From Hypomesus transpacificus (lineage: Eukaryota > Chordata > Actinopteri > Osmeriformes > Osmeridae): a DNA stretch of 64,000 bases. Numbering within the stretch: the first letter of the stretch is position 1; each line of letters opens with the position of its first letter. The translations under genes were made by a program, and so were the position numbers. The notes below the pieces were generated by a model, which made no database searches, was not told the DNA's origin, and saw nothing but the letters and a program-made list of their open reading frames with translations. Of this stretch, positions 40,908 through 53,300 are shown piece by piece. The DNA is taken from the NCBI RefSeq assembly GCF_021917145.1, contig NC_061068.1:8745724-8809723 (forward strand). Direction: 5' to 3'.

Positions 40908-40977
40908 ACTGTCTCTTACAGACTTCTATGCTGCTAAAAGAAGAGTGGTGGGAACTCCTAGGAAATCCGGTCAGTGA
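39748..40977 (+). CDS. cdkn1a: Cyclin-dependent kinase inhibitor 1A (p21/Cip1)
   Basis: p21 binds cyclin-CDK complexes and PCNA in the nucleus to stop the cell cycle. Coding exons 39748-40186 and 40922-40977 join to 164 codons plus stop, the same length as human p21. The CDK-inhibitor domain shows the cyclin-binding Cy motif (RSLFG, residues 18-22) and the CDK-binding block DFQWEGV in the mid-60s. The C-terminus has a PCNA-binding PIP box, QTNITDFY (142-149). TD at 146-147 and a basic residue four places after the Tyr fit a CRL4-Cdt2 PIP degron. The second Cy motif of human p21 (KRRLIF) is KRRVVG here, so that site looks lost. The PIP box marks the gene as cdkn1a, not cdkn1b or cdkn1c. srsf3 upstream is conserved synteny. 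Confidence 0.96.
40876..40905 (+). repeat. 30-base poly(C) tract at the cdkn1a exon 3 acceptor
   Basis: Thirty consecutive C form most of the polypyrimidine tract of intron 2, ending 16 bases before the AG (40,920-40,921). The opposite strand is G30. Confidence 0.95.
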
Positions 40978-42277
40978 TTTTGAAGGTTCAGTCAGAAGTG
41001 AGAAACGCTAACAATCCAACAGAACCACAGACAACACCACTTCTCTCAGGAAACTCACTACAGAGACCTTAATATGCATACACTCTTACTCACCCAACCA
41101 AACAAACTGTCTAAAGCAATGGGAAAAGAAGAAGAGCCTCTGCTCATTATACTGTACTGAATTATTGCTCATGTGTGGTTTATTTGTGTAATGTATTACT
41201 GTCTAAAGCGCCCCCCTGTGGTATGGAATACATACTCTATTCAGCCAGTTCAGATCTAAATCAATCAGTGGACTTCCTCTCCCTTATCAGTGGCCAAATG
41301 CACTAAGGGCATTGAAACATTCACTGTCTGGATGCCTTTGTTTCAGTACATTCCACACCACTGTAATGGACTCACCACAATTCTGCCTCTGGGTTTACAC
41401 TTTGTAAGAAAGGCTGGCGGGTATCAGCCAATAAGAGACCGTCTTAGTAAATGTATCTGTTAGAATCAGTTCGAATCATAGAGAATGACGGTTGGGTTAC
41501 AGTAAATCCTCTTGGTAACATCATCAACATTAGACTGTATTACTGAGTAAGCCTTAAGTCTCTGAGACTTTAGATTCAAATATTCATTTATTTATTTTTA
41601 ATATTGTATATTACGTCACTACGCTGTATCATGAAGTTTGTGGAATGTTTTTTCATTAGCACTTAATTTCTGTCTTTTTTCTGTTAACTTGAATTTTGAA
41701 GTTTTGTGTATCTTGTGTACTCAAAGGAAACTACTTGAATCAGTACTTTGTTTGAATTCTATTTTATTATTGATAGCAATCTCAGTATGTGTCATCCCAC
41801 TCTGTTTGAGCTGTTGTCAACAGCTATGTTGGTTGCTCTTTCAAACCAAGACATACTTCAAACTTACAATCACATTTTTCTGAATGTTATTACATATGAC
41901 ATTATGCAAAGCTTTCTTGCAGAGTTGCACATTTGATGCAGCACATAGCTGGTGCATTCGACTTAAACAAAACTCATCTAAGCTACAACCGAGTATTTTG
42001 ATCATTTGTATTTTATTCATAGTACAGTGCATTTCAATATATGATAATAATATGCTGCTATAGATAATGGGTGTTTTTCCAACAAAATACTTTATTTGAT
42101 ATGCACCAAAAACAATGCTTAGTGAAAACATCACTAGCATTACTCATAACAATGCACTTGCCTTCATAGATATGTATTCACATGTCCTTTATAATATTTT
42201 ATGTAAAAAAAAAAAAAAGTACTCTATATTTATTGTAGGATAAGCTTTGTATGATTTGTAAATGGAATTGTAATAAA
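40978..42277 (+). other. cdkn1a: cdkn1a 3' UTR with AU-rich element
   Basis: About 1.3 kb of non-coding sequence runs from the stop to AATAAA at 42,272-42,277. Near 41,582-41,600 the run ATTCATTTATTTATTTTTAA contains overlapping ATTTA pentamers, an AU-rich element of the kind that controls p21 mRNA stability in mammals. A poly(A) run at 42,206-42,219 lies just before the end. Confidence 0.7.
42272..42277 (+). terminator. cdkn1a: cdkn1a poly(A) signal AATAAA
   Basis: A canonical hexamer in TTGTAATAAAGATG, followed within 40 bp by a TTGTGG-type downstream element. Confidence 0.7.
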
Positions 42278-43149
42278 GATGTATATTATTGAACTAGACT
42301 TGTGGTCATTGATGTATTTTGAGCACATTTTAGAACTGGGTGTGAACTTTTTTATATTTGTGTGGTCAGTGTCCTCAGTTACCAATGTTGCATTACAGTA
42401 TATAAAAATATTGAAGAAACATACCGTATTTTAATTCATAACAGTTTTGAATCTGAAACTGATGAGATCTTCCAGACAAGTATCAGCGTCATTTTTACCC
42501 TGGTGACCGACTTGTTGTCAGGCAGGTTGCTAGGAAGATGACGATAGCTTGTTTACATCCCCAATCATGGATCCCCAACCCCTCAGTCCTCTGTTCAGCA
42601 CTTGTCATACTGCATCCTACCCCACCCCTCAGACACACTGCACAGATGACTGCAAACATACACATATTGTTAATTAACAGTAACATGAAAAATCTAAATT
42701 GTGCTTTTTTTTCATTTACATTTATTGAAAATCCCCACACCAAGCACTTACGGAGCGATGCTTTATTTTTCTACATGAAAATATTGCATTCATGTTTTTT
42801 GCGCATGACTATAATGGTATGCGGAGGATATTCTAGTCATCTTTCTAGTCCTAATCTTCTCCACAGTTCTACATTCTTATAAAAATGCTGCAGCCCCTCC
42901 ATAAACATGTGTGGGTCTCAGTGTATTCAGGGTTTAAGGGATGAAGGGGCCATAATAGGCCCTGACACAAGCCCTGCTGTTCTCCCAGTCCCCCTCCCTC
43001 CCCCTGCTCCTCTTCCCCTGGCCTTGCCACAGAGGCACCTGCACGCGTGCGCTAAGCTCTCCCCCCTCCTCTCCTGCTCTCTGCCCCCTCCCCCTCTCCC
43101 CCTCCCTCCCTCCCTTCTTCCTCCATCATCTGTCCCTCAGCTCCCACAG

Positions 43150-43532
43150 CCGGGATAGAGCAGGACGGATTGCGTTTACGCTCAGACGGAGGAGAAAGAG
43201 AGAGAGAGAGAGGGGAATAGAGAGAGAGAGGGAGGGTGGGTGGATGAAAAAGAAAGACGCAGAGGCAAGCCGAGAGAGCATATGAAACAAAGGGGAAGAC
43301 AGAAAGAGGGAGATGGAGGATGATAGGGAGGCTGCAGACATCTTTGCTATCAACAATGGAGCATGAAGCTCCGGTGAGGCGATAGGCAGACATTGGGGAG
43401 GGGAGAGACGTTTGAAGAGGGGGCTCCTCTGTGGGCACAGGGGGGAGGGAGAAGGAGACCAAGGAGGAGGAGAAGGATGGGCCTCGAACACCGACCTGCA
43501 GTGTCACTGCCAGTCCGGGATTAAACAGTATG
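43150..43532 (+). promoter_or_regulatory. tmcc2: Putative tmcc2 promoter and first exon, ending in the start codon
   Basis: Pyrimidine-rich sequence to about 43,140 gives way to a purine-rich block (GAGAGAG, GGAGGAGAAG) typical of a long neural 5' UTR. The exon would end AAACAGTATG|GTAACG, so the final three bases (43,530-43,532) are ATG. Spliced to the acceptor at 44,936-44,937 this reads [11 protein letters not shown] in frame. Upstream in that frame is a TGA at 43,413 and no other ATG. At least three short uORFs precede it. A stronger donor, CACTG|GTATGT at 43,565, competes but would put TAA in the frame. Inference, medium to low certainty. Confidence 0.4.
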
Positions 43533-46500
43533 GTAACGTTCCCAAATTAATCTATCACCGCACTGGTATGTGTCTCATCCTCCTCATCCTCGTTCATCCA
43601 TGCTCGCTGCTGGCACTCATCATCCATTTCACCCATGTCGCAGTGCATGTCTGTCTCCACGTGTGAAGTCATGACAAGAGACATTTTCTCTTTCTTTTTC
43701 ATCCTAGCCATCTGCCATCCCCACCACCACCATCATCATCTTTAGGAGACTGGTTTACCCTGGAGCTTATCCTGAGTTTTCCCCTACTACCATTGGATTT
43801 CAGCATTGGCCATTGCTGTTTGTCTGTGTTGTTTGTGTTGTGCTTCTTCTAGAGATACATAAAAATTGTATATCCTCTTCGTTCTGTGTCTTACTATTCA
43901 AACATGCTATCAAAATGAAATAAATCTGAACGCAGGCTCTGTGGTGGTTCTGACTGCAGTCATTTGTTCAATCCAAAGCCCTGCATTAGCAGCTAACGTG
44001 ATTGTAACCTACTTTCTGAAAATGCCCTCTTTTCTGTTCGTCTAAAATAGAGGAGGTCATGCCTCTTTGGTTCATTTGATACTATTTTTCCAATGCAAGT
44101 CGAATGATGTTAGTATGTGGGTGACCAGCTGTAGTGAATTATAACTGGGATGAGAGATGTTAGATGAGAGGTGTCACATGCCTTAGAAGGCTACTATTGC
44201 TGCACTGGCACTGGTGACAATGTTGTGATGTCTGCCCCGGTAACCAGAGGGGGATGATTATACACAACACATCCACTTCTGCCCCAGCAACCTACAGCAT
44301 CTAAAGAAGGTTTCATGTGTCATGAGGAGTGGGCCCCATAATGATGGACCCACAGACAAGATGTTTGTTTGTCGGAGTCTATCATTAAAGGATTCAATCC
44401 CTGCTCTATTGTTTGTAAAGCTGTCACATTGTGACACAATGCAGAGGTGCTGACTTTGGTTTTTGGGCGTGTGTATGTGAAGAGATGTAGGGCAGGGAGG
44501 GGGGGGGGGGCACAGAGGGGGCCACACAGGGAGCTTATATTCATGGCCACACAGGGAGCCTCAATGGGTTAGAATTTAAGTAGCAATTGTACTGTTGTTA
44601 TTGTGCATGAGGCACAACTGGAATCACTTTCAAAGGACTTGTAATCGATGATGAAAGTCATACAAAAATGATTTTGTATGTTGAATTCAATAATGCTTTT
44701 TTATTTTCTATGGTGGTACAGAGTGCCAGGACAAGATTTTTATACTTAAGTGGGGCAATGTAAAAAAAAATACACAAATAATACACAATTATTTTTCCAC
44801 CATCAGTTCAACCACTTCTCTCTCTCTTTTTTCTCTCTCTCTCTGTCTCTCTCTGTCTGTCTCTCTCTCTCTGTCTCTCTCTCTCTCTGTCTCTCTCTCT
44901 CTCTGTCTCTCTGTCTCTCTCTCTCTGTCCCCCTTAGCTGGATAAAAGTGAGGTGACAACCCTCGGCCTGCCCCCTTCTACCAGCCATGGAGGCTCTGAC
45001 GGTAACATCAGTGTTGACGGAGCTGGGGCTGGGGCCGTGGCTGGGGCCGGGGCTGTGGCCGGGGGGGCTGATGGATCAGGGGTTGCCGAGCCCCAAAGAA
45101 TGCGAGCAGCTCTGGAGCACCTGCAGCAAAAGATCCTGAAGATCACCGAGCAGATCCGCGTGGAACAGGAGGCACGCGATGACAACGTAGCAGAGTACCT
45201 AAAGCTCGCCCACAACGCCGACAAGCAGCAGGCCTCACGCATCAAACAGGTGTTTGAGAAGAAGAACCAGAAGTCTGCACAGACCATTGCCCACTTACAC
45301 AAGAAGCTTGAGCACTACCACAAGAAGTTGAAGGAAATAGAACAGGTGATTGTCTTTGATTGTGTGTGTGAGAGAGAGTGTTTGTGGGTTTGCGGATGAG
45401 GTTCTACTCATTGGTTTATCCCTCATATAGACCCGATTAAGATTTCAGTTCAGAAAAAGGTCGCTAGGTTTGTCAAAGCTAAATACGTTCGTTTTCGGCA
45501 AATAAGCTTTCTCTGTTAAGAAAAATGTTCAACTTCTGACAAAGAGCATGTTCATCATCTGTATTTGCTCCCTTTTTAATTTCATGTCATCCTTTCTGTG
45601 TCTTCTAGAATGGTCCAGCCCGACAGCCAAAGGATGTCCTCCGGGACATGCAGCAGGGCCTGAAGGACGTGGGAGCCAACGTCCGAGCAGGCATCAGTGG
45701 GTTTGGCGGGGGAGTAGTGGAAGGGGTCAAAGGAGGGGTATCTGCCCTTACCCACACTGCCGTAGTCTCCAAGCCCCGGGAGTTCGCCAGCCTGATACGC
45801 AATAGGTTTGGCAGTGCAGACAACATCGCCCACCTTAAAGACACACTGGAAGACGGGGTGGGAGGACACTCGGAGGACACCCTCACCCCACGCGCCCTGA
45901 GCGGCAGTGCCACCCTGGTATCCAGCCCCAAGTACGGCAGTGACGACGAGTGCTCTAGCGCCACCTCGGGGTCAGCGGCCGGCAGTAACTCGGGTGGGGC
46001 CGGGGGAGGAGGGGGGATGTCCGGGCTGGGCCCAGGTTTGGGGAGCCCCAGGCTGGATGGCCACCATCACCACCACCATCACATCCACAGCTCCTGGGAC
46101 GCGTTGCTGGAGGGCCTGCAGGAGATCAAGGCCAGCCAGGCTCACATGGAGGACACCATCGAGGACATGAAGGGCCAGCTGCAGAGTGATTACTCCTACA
46201 TGACTCAGTGTCTGCAGGAGGAGAGATATAGGTACAGTAACCAACCCAGGCCAGGCCGACACTGAAACTGTGAACTTATGTTATTTTCCAACAATCCTCT
46301 TTGCCTTTATATATTTGTCTGGGGAAAAAAAACGGTATAAATACTTGCATTTCATCCAGTGGCATTCACATATTTGAAAAGCCACTATACTCAAAGGATA
46401 ATGAGATCAGAACTGGTATGAGATAGTCATCATATTCCTGGTCTTGAAACTATTGTAAATGTACACCCAGATTTTCCTCCCATGAAGCGTTGGATCATAC

Positions 46501-47154
46501 CAATAACCAAGTGTGTGTGTGTCTGTGTTCAGGTATGAACGACTAGAAGAGCAGCTGAATGACCTCACAGAGTTGCATCAGAATGAGATGACCAACCTGA
46601 AGCAGGAGCTGGCCAGCATGGAGGAAAAAGTGGCCTACCAGTCCTATGAGAGAGCCAGAGACATTCAGGTGAGAAAGACTCTTCTTCCCCAGAGGTCACA
46701 GTTGTGGGGGTACTGTTGAAGATTTGTTCTTCAACATAGCGGGGAGACTAAGGGAATTTCAGGAGAGGCACACAGACACTGATAATTAGATGCATACAGG
46801 ATTACAATGAAGGGGTTTCCCACTTATGTGTGTGTGTCCTTCCAGGAGGCAGTAGAGTCGTGCCTGACTCGCATCACCAAGTTGGAGCTGCAGCAGCAGC
46901 AGCAGCAGGTGGTGCAGCTGGAGGGCGTGGAGAACGCCAACGCCCGCGCCCTGCTGGGGAAGCTCATCAACGTCATCTTGGCCCTCATGGCCGTGCTGCT
47001 GGTGTTCGTCTCCACGCTGGCCAACTTCATCACCCCGCTGATGAAGACACGGGCACGGGTTGCTGCGACCGTCCTTCTGGCCCTGCTGCTCTTCATTCTC
47101 TGGAAGCACTGGGACTTCCTGGAGCACTGTCTCCTGTGGCTGCTGCCCAGCTGA
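43530..47154 (+). CDS. tmcc2: Transmembrane and coiled-coil domain protein 2
   Basis: TMCC proteins are ER membrane proteins; TMCC2 interacts with APP and apoE in mammals. Secure coding exons are 44938-45345, 45609-46231, 46533-46668 and 46846-47154, giving about 491 residues plus a start Met from exon 1. Coiled coils ([20 protein letters not shown] onward, and [19 protein letters not shown]) flank a central conserved block ([20 protein letters not shown]). Two C-terminal membrane segments end the protein (near [19 protein letters not shown] and [15 protein letters not shown]). [20 protein letters not shown] and the [18 protein letters not shown] region fit TMCC2 better than TMCC1 or TMCC3. 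Oddities are an Ala/Gly run near the N-terminus, seven consecutive His in exon 3, and no sign here of the roughly 220-residue N-terminal extension of long mammalian TMCC2. Confidence 0.92.
44817..44935 (+). repeat. (CT)n/(CTGT)n microsatellite forming the tmcc2 exon 2 polypyrimidine tract
   Basis: About 115 bp of CT with scattered G runs directly into CCCCCTTAG, the acceptor of the first long tmcc2 coding exon. The splice signal is thus largely microsatellite sequence. Confidence 0.9.
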
Positions 47155-47617
47155 GCGGCCCCCATGGCCGGGCAGGCAGACAGACAAAGCCCCCTGGGTT
47201 GGAGCCCAGGATATGTGTGGTGTGGGACCAGACTTATACCAGCGAGATGGACTGGAGACTGACCATGGGTGACTCAGAGATAAATAGACTGAATGAGATC
47301 CATTGCACTTTTGAGCGGAAATGTAGACAAACGCGATGCGGAGGGGGTTTTGTGGCCTACAATCCCACAATGGAGCTGCATGGAGAAGACTGCCTAAGAT
47401 GGTGGGAGGCAATCTGTTTGATTGATGGTACTGTTGGGTGTCTTATGGCGATTACCATGACAAGTAACATAGAGAACCTCCTGCCTAGCAACACTAGCAG
47501 CATATGTTCATGACCAATCAATTGGTGTTGAGCCACTATCGTACTATTTCACCAAAACGGAGTGTTCATTGTAAGTCCTTTGGACATGAAACATTTGAAA
47601 CGTTTTCTAATCATTTT

Positions 47618-47623
47618 AATAAA
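47618..47623 (+). terminator. tmcc2: tmcc2 poly(A) signal AATAAA
   Basis: The hexamer in TTTTAATAAACTAATC lies about 460 nt after the stop. A second AATAAA at 48,143-48,148 could serve a longer form. Confidence 0.55.
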
Positions 47624-47659
47624 CTAATCATTATAATGACTAGAGCAAATTACACTGTC

Positions 47660-50390
47660 TTTGATAGACCCTAAAATGTTGCTGTTTGTGTTGAGGCGGT
47701 TGTATATTTGGAGCACAAGGCCAAGCAAAAAGATTGCTAATTTGCTGAATGTTTGAGTATGTGGTCATGCATGTCCTCACATGTGCATTTGGACCAGGGA
47801 AAGATACAGTTAGTTAGCATGACGAACATTCCATCACCTAGTCAGACATGCTTTCTGCTGTTGACAAACATGTATCTCTTTTTTTCTCTAACAAAACAGA
47901 TAAAATTCCATCTAGACATTAGACAAGGTTTTGAGGGTATTATCCTTTTGTTTCTTATGTATGATACAAAGAACAATTTTGGAGGGCCAGAGATAACTAC
48001 AACTAATCTATTAATCTATTCTATTCATAGATATGCTATTTCATGACCACTGTTGTAGAGCAGCAAAGAATTGATGTAACGTCAAACTCACTGGCATGTC
48101 TTACCATCACCATGTTTATATCCAGTTTGCTGAATCCATCTTAATAAATCAAATCTAAAATTCAGTGGTATTAAGTATTCCAATGTGTTGGAGTGGCATG
48201 AATGGCCTGGTCTTAGCAGCCCCTCCCCTGCACTCGATCATTCTGGAGGGGAAACTGGAAATTGGCATCCCCTGTTGGAGTGGACAGGGCCATGTTATAC
48301 TTGTGTTCTACAGCTGACCAAAGGGCAAGAAAACCTTCCTAAATACTTCCAGCTCCTGCTCACCCACTAATCCTATGGATTACAGTACAGTATTATTTAC
48401 ACTTTACTGCTCTGCTTTCAAAGCTCCCATAAAACTCTTAATCCTCATATTTGGAAAGGTAATGGGTAGCTGTTAACATTTTAGTTTAATTAAGTTTACT
48501 TTTATTATATTTTAGTTACTAAGAGTTTCGATCTATACAAAAATAACTATTACAAATTAAGATTTACATTCAGACAGTTAACATCCTAATCAGTTTGAAG
48601 TTGGCATGACGTGCTCATACAGTTTCAGTTAACCTCCAATCCTGACCCCATCAGTTACAGGTCTTGGCCAATCAGACATTTTATGTAGACCCAACAGTAG
48701 GCATATATCATTGTGGTTTTGCGCTGTAAAAATGCAACCCTTGGTGTCAAAGTTTAAAATGTCTTGCTTTCAAATGCTGCAGAATTCTCTGGATACCTAG
48801 ATTGTTGTAGTAGGTATAGATATCTTCAGGTCATCATAAGACCTACATAAAGTATTTCAATTTGTTGTCTTTATTGTCAGGCCTACCCCATACAACCATT
48901 ACATTTATGACAGGTGCTCTTACAATACTGGACCAAACTGAAGAGCTCAAGGATCAGTGGCAAGGCCAAGGATTGACCCTCAAAAGTAAGACATTCATTG
49001 TCATTAGATTGTTCCAACCCTTTCAACAATTAAAACTAATTTCGCATTTGATTCTCTATCAAACACAGGGGTACAGTATTCATTGATTACCTAGCAAATT
49101 GGTTAAGACTTGTTTAAAAATGGCAGAGTACAAAAAAACATTGTATCACAAAGCTGAATAATTCCTGATTTGATCTTGATTTCCTGTCATGGTGTAACAG
49201 GTACATATATTGCTTCCAGTAAAAATGGGTACCTCCCTGTTTGAGCGGAAATCTCTGCACATTCTTGGAATTTATCGGTACATTATTAAGCCTTTTTTCC
49301 CCAACACGTCAACGCATCCCAAAATCCAAGAAAGATATGAAACCAATTCTACCATCCAGGCCCAAAACAAGCACTTCTATTTTAAGTGTGGGAAGAAGAG
49401 AGAGCTGCCATGTAAAACATACAGGAGTTACTATTGATCTAACAGATACAGTCAACAGCCATAGACCCTCCCCGAAAGGTGCAGCTTCGTGCCAATTGGC
49501 TCAATGCAGTCTGTCATTCTTTTAACAGTCTGCCTTTAGCCAACTCTAGGCCTTCAGTCAAAAGGTAGGGAAACATACACATACAAACACAGAGTTCTTA
49601 CTTGGTATCAGACCTGGGGCGGAATACTATTTGTTTTCAATTAGGTATCTGTGCTTAAATGCTTGTATCTGGTACAATGGAACCCACTATTCTGACACTT
49701 CAACCAACAATGATTTCAAATAGACTTTCGACCCAGGTCAGCTTGTTAACTCGTTATATACCTGTTCATTCATCATGTTCCATCCCAGCAGAAGACGCCC
49801 AGGTCTAAGATGAAGCCTGGTCTCCACAGCAGTAAAGAGAGGTCAGAGTAGTGACATACACATGATCATAGGAAGGAGTCTAAAATGCCCTTGGTTGACA
49901 TCTCATCAACATTAAAAATGTGCAACAAAAGGAAGCAGCATTGGCTCTTGAATGTGTGACAGAACCAGCAGGCTCACAGATCCTCCTGACTCGCTCTCGT
50001 CAATGGTCAGTCCATGCCAATACAATACAGTACTTTGGGACCTGATGAAAGGTGCTATAAAAAAAAACTAACATGTAATCCATGGTCATCCTCATTTGGA
50101 ACAACACATCCATGAAGCTTTAAAACATAAGGCCGCTGATGGCAACCACACATTTCAGAGTCAACAATGCCTCCCAATGTGGCATCAATGTTCAGTAGCT
50201 TTCACAGGGGTGCCTGGCTGATAGCCAGACATGGCAGACATAAACCTGGTGTGAGTGAACATCAGGATTCATAGGGAGTCCCCTGGTGGCCCTCAGTCCT
50301 CTGGTCCTGGACCATGACGGACTGATGATATGAGTTTATCAGATGGCTCTGGGCCCGAGGTTCAGGCAGGGTGGCGTTCGAGGGAAAGGC
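47660..50390. other. Convergent tmcc2/usp49 interval, mostly usp49 3' UTR
   Basis: The two genes converge here. A minus-strand AATAAA (48,875-48,870) would give usp49 a 3' UTR of about 1.5 kb, leaving about 1.2 kb between the transcripts. No coding frame with family features is seen in the interval. Confidence 0.5.
48870..48875 (-). terminator. usp49: Candidate usp49 poly(A) signal
   Basis: TTTATT on the plus strand reads AATAAA on the minus strand, about 1.5 kb after the usp49 stop codon. Confidence 0.4.
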
Positions 50391-50391
50391 T

Positions 50392-53300
50392 CTAGGCAGA
50401 CCTCTGGGTGTAGAAGAGAATGTAGGCCTGAGTGTTGCACACCTCCTCCACGTTGCACACGTTCATCTCAGAGTCATTACAGTGAACCCAGAAACCTGGG
50501 AGGGGAGCAGAAGACATGGGAGTTAAGAATCTGGAAAGACATGTGAGAGTTCACAAGTTCTCCAGGCGTCGTATAATCGCAGGTCAAAAACCCCATCGAT
50601 GGCACGTGGCAAGTTCAAAAGGCCATGCCCACGAGCAGGAAGAAAAACAGTGGTCAGACAAGCATCTGATGAACTGACAGATTGGCAGTCAATGGAGAAA
50701 CCCAAATGTTTCCCCCTTAACTCAGGAGCATAATCTCTCAAGATACCATCGCCTTGGGTATCGATACATCACAATCGACAGCACATGACAGCAATAAGAA
50801 GGTAGTAGCCATGTGTCAGAGCACACCTGGTAGCTCACCTCCTTCTGTATTGTAGCAGTATGCGGTGTAGTGCCCTGAGCCGAAGCCTTTCCCATGGTGC
50901 ATGACCACAGCAGACAGGTCGTAGGTGTAGCCCTCTCTATGGACGGTATGACCCGAGTCACTGCAGCAGTAGGGTTCTATATTCAGAACCTGGTCGAAGG
51001 CCACGTGGACGCCAATCTTTTCCCTGTGGTTCCGACCTGACCATCTGTTATACACACGGAGGATTGTAGTTAGCATGAAAGTGGATCCTCTGCACACGAG
51101 TTAGGCATCAAAGGCAATTTGTGCTGATCTGTCTGGCCGAGATATACACTTGAACTACCATGAGTCATTTTAAAAGCATGGGACAGTTCTGAACATTAGC
51201 CAATATATCAATATATTTACATACATTACCATTGGTTAATGTGTTAAAATAAACTTAAACATATCAGCTTGGATTGACAGGCATGATCTGGATTAATCAG
51301 TGATAGCAGGCTCCTCGACATGACTTCACTGACCTGAAGCGCTTGAGGTGCAGCCGTAGAACCTGAGGTAAGCGGTAGATCAGAAGCTGCTTACACGCTT
51401 CTGACAATACCAGGGGCTTGTGGGACGTCTTCCGTCTCCTCCCTGGCAGAGGAGGAAAACATTAGCTCCACGACTGACGTTTGCCTCTCAATGAATGGGA
51501 TGTTCTATTGACTTGTGTGGTCGATTTTAATCTAGGACCACTCTGCCACTCCAAAGAGGCCTTTGTAAATCTCCGTCTAAATACTCACTGTTGCAGTTGT
51601 TGCAGGCATAAATGCTTCCTTCTAGGGCCTCGGTCTCAGTAAACTTGGCCAGCATCTCTGTGAGGGAGCAGCTGCGCTGGAAGGCCATGGAGCTGGAGCC
51701 CTTCTGCATGCTGTGGTAGCGCTCAGGGAACTCCAGGGAGAGGTCCCAGAAGGGCTCCACTGTGTTGGACTTGTGCTTACACGACAGACACGTCACCTAA
51801 AACAAACAGCATGGGGACACCAGAGTAAGTAAAAGGCCAGAGCCGGAAACTCAAATGCATTTGTCATGCTCGGGGTGCGAGTTAGGGGAATAAATGAAAG
51901 AGGGGAGAAGTTAGGAAGGGGGAAAAGAGGGAAGGGGGAAAAGAGACGGACGTGAAAAATGGGAAGAAAGAAAAAAAGAGGCTCACCTGACTGAGTAGCT
52001 GCCCATGGAAGATGGTGTTGAGGACCTTGAGCACCTGCTTGGAGAGCTTCCTCTGGGTGATGGGGATGACGATCCTGCGCTTGGTGCCCTCCGACTCCAG
52101 CTCCTGCTGCACCTTGTCCAGCAGCTCGCACAGGAACTCCTGGGCGTCCTGCTGATCGTAGCCCCGGAACGCCGGGATCAGGTTCCACACAGAGTGCAGC
52201 ATGGCGAACGGCGACACCAGCGACCAGCGGCCCGACCACATGACCCTGAAGAGCGTGTGAAGCTCGTGACAGAGGGACATCTGCTGGCGGGTGGACGAGC
52301 GGGGCTCCTTGGGCTGGACCAGCTCTGCTGCGTTCAGGCAGGGAGGGGTGATCTTCTTGCTGCTCTCTGGTGAGCCACTGCTGCCCGTCTTGGCCAGAGG
52401 GCAGCCTAAACCCTGCGCCAGCGTGCCAGCGCTACCGCCTCCAACTACGGCACTTGCTACCTCCTTGATCCCCTGGGAGCTGTTGGTCTTAGCCAGCAGC
52501 TCCTCGGTCTCACACACGTCCAGTGTGAGAAAACACTCCCTGAATTTCTGCAGGTGGCTCAACACCTGTAAGATAGAGTTCATGTAGCACGTGTTGCCCA
52601 GGTTACGCAGACCAGTGACACCTGGGGCCAGTCTGCGACGTGTGGCAGTGTGGGAGTAGAACCTCCGCACTTTTGGAGTCCTACCATTACGAGAGGGCTT
52701 GCGAGAGAGCGCGATGGCGGGGGGCTTCCTGGGCTGAGGAGGTAGGCGCTCTGGAGGGTCCCGGAACTTGAGGGGAATGAGTGTGATGGTGGAGCGGGGC
52801 GTCCGGGTGAGGAGCCGCGCGCTCTTCCTGGGCGGCACGTTGGCCAGCTCACCCAGGAGCCTCCTCTTCACCTCCTTCCTCTGGCGTCTCAGCTCCTCCT
52901 TTTCCTCCTCCAGCTTCTGCTCCCGCTGGCGCTGCAGCTCCTGCTGCCTCCCCCTCCACCTCCGCATCACGCTCCCCAGGAGCATCTTCCTGCGGTGCCA
53001 CAGGGCCATCTGCATGGCAGGCTGCAGCTGCGGCCCCCCCTCCCCCACCCAGGGGGTACAGTCCCCGCTTGCCGAGGAGCGCAGGGAGCGTCGGCCGGGG
53101 CTGCGCACGGTGGACAGCGCCCCCCGGAGGAGTTTAAGGTCTCCTTCCGCATTGTCGTTGAGCACGTAGTCCCCGCAGGCGAAGCAGAAGACGTCCAGCT
53201 CACGCACCTCCATGGCCAGCGGGTGGCCCGACTCCTGAAAGTGTTTGAGCGAGTGCTCTTCGATGAAGCGGCCACAGGCCACATGGGAGCACTTGAGGCA

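Noticed and set aside
45582-46262. Minus-strand and alternate-frame ORFs in tmcc2 exon 3
   Set aside because: Shadows of the conserved tmcc2 frame; no family similarity.
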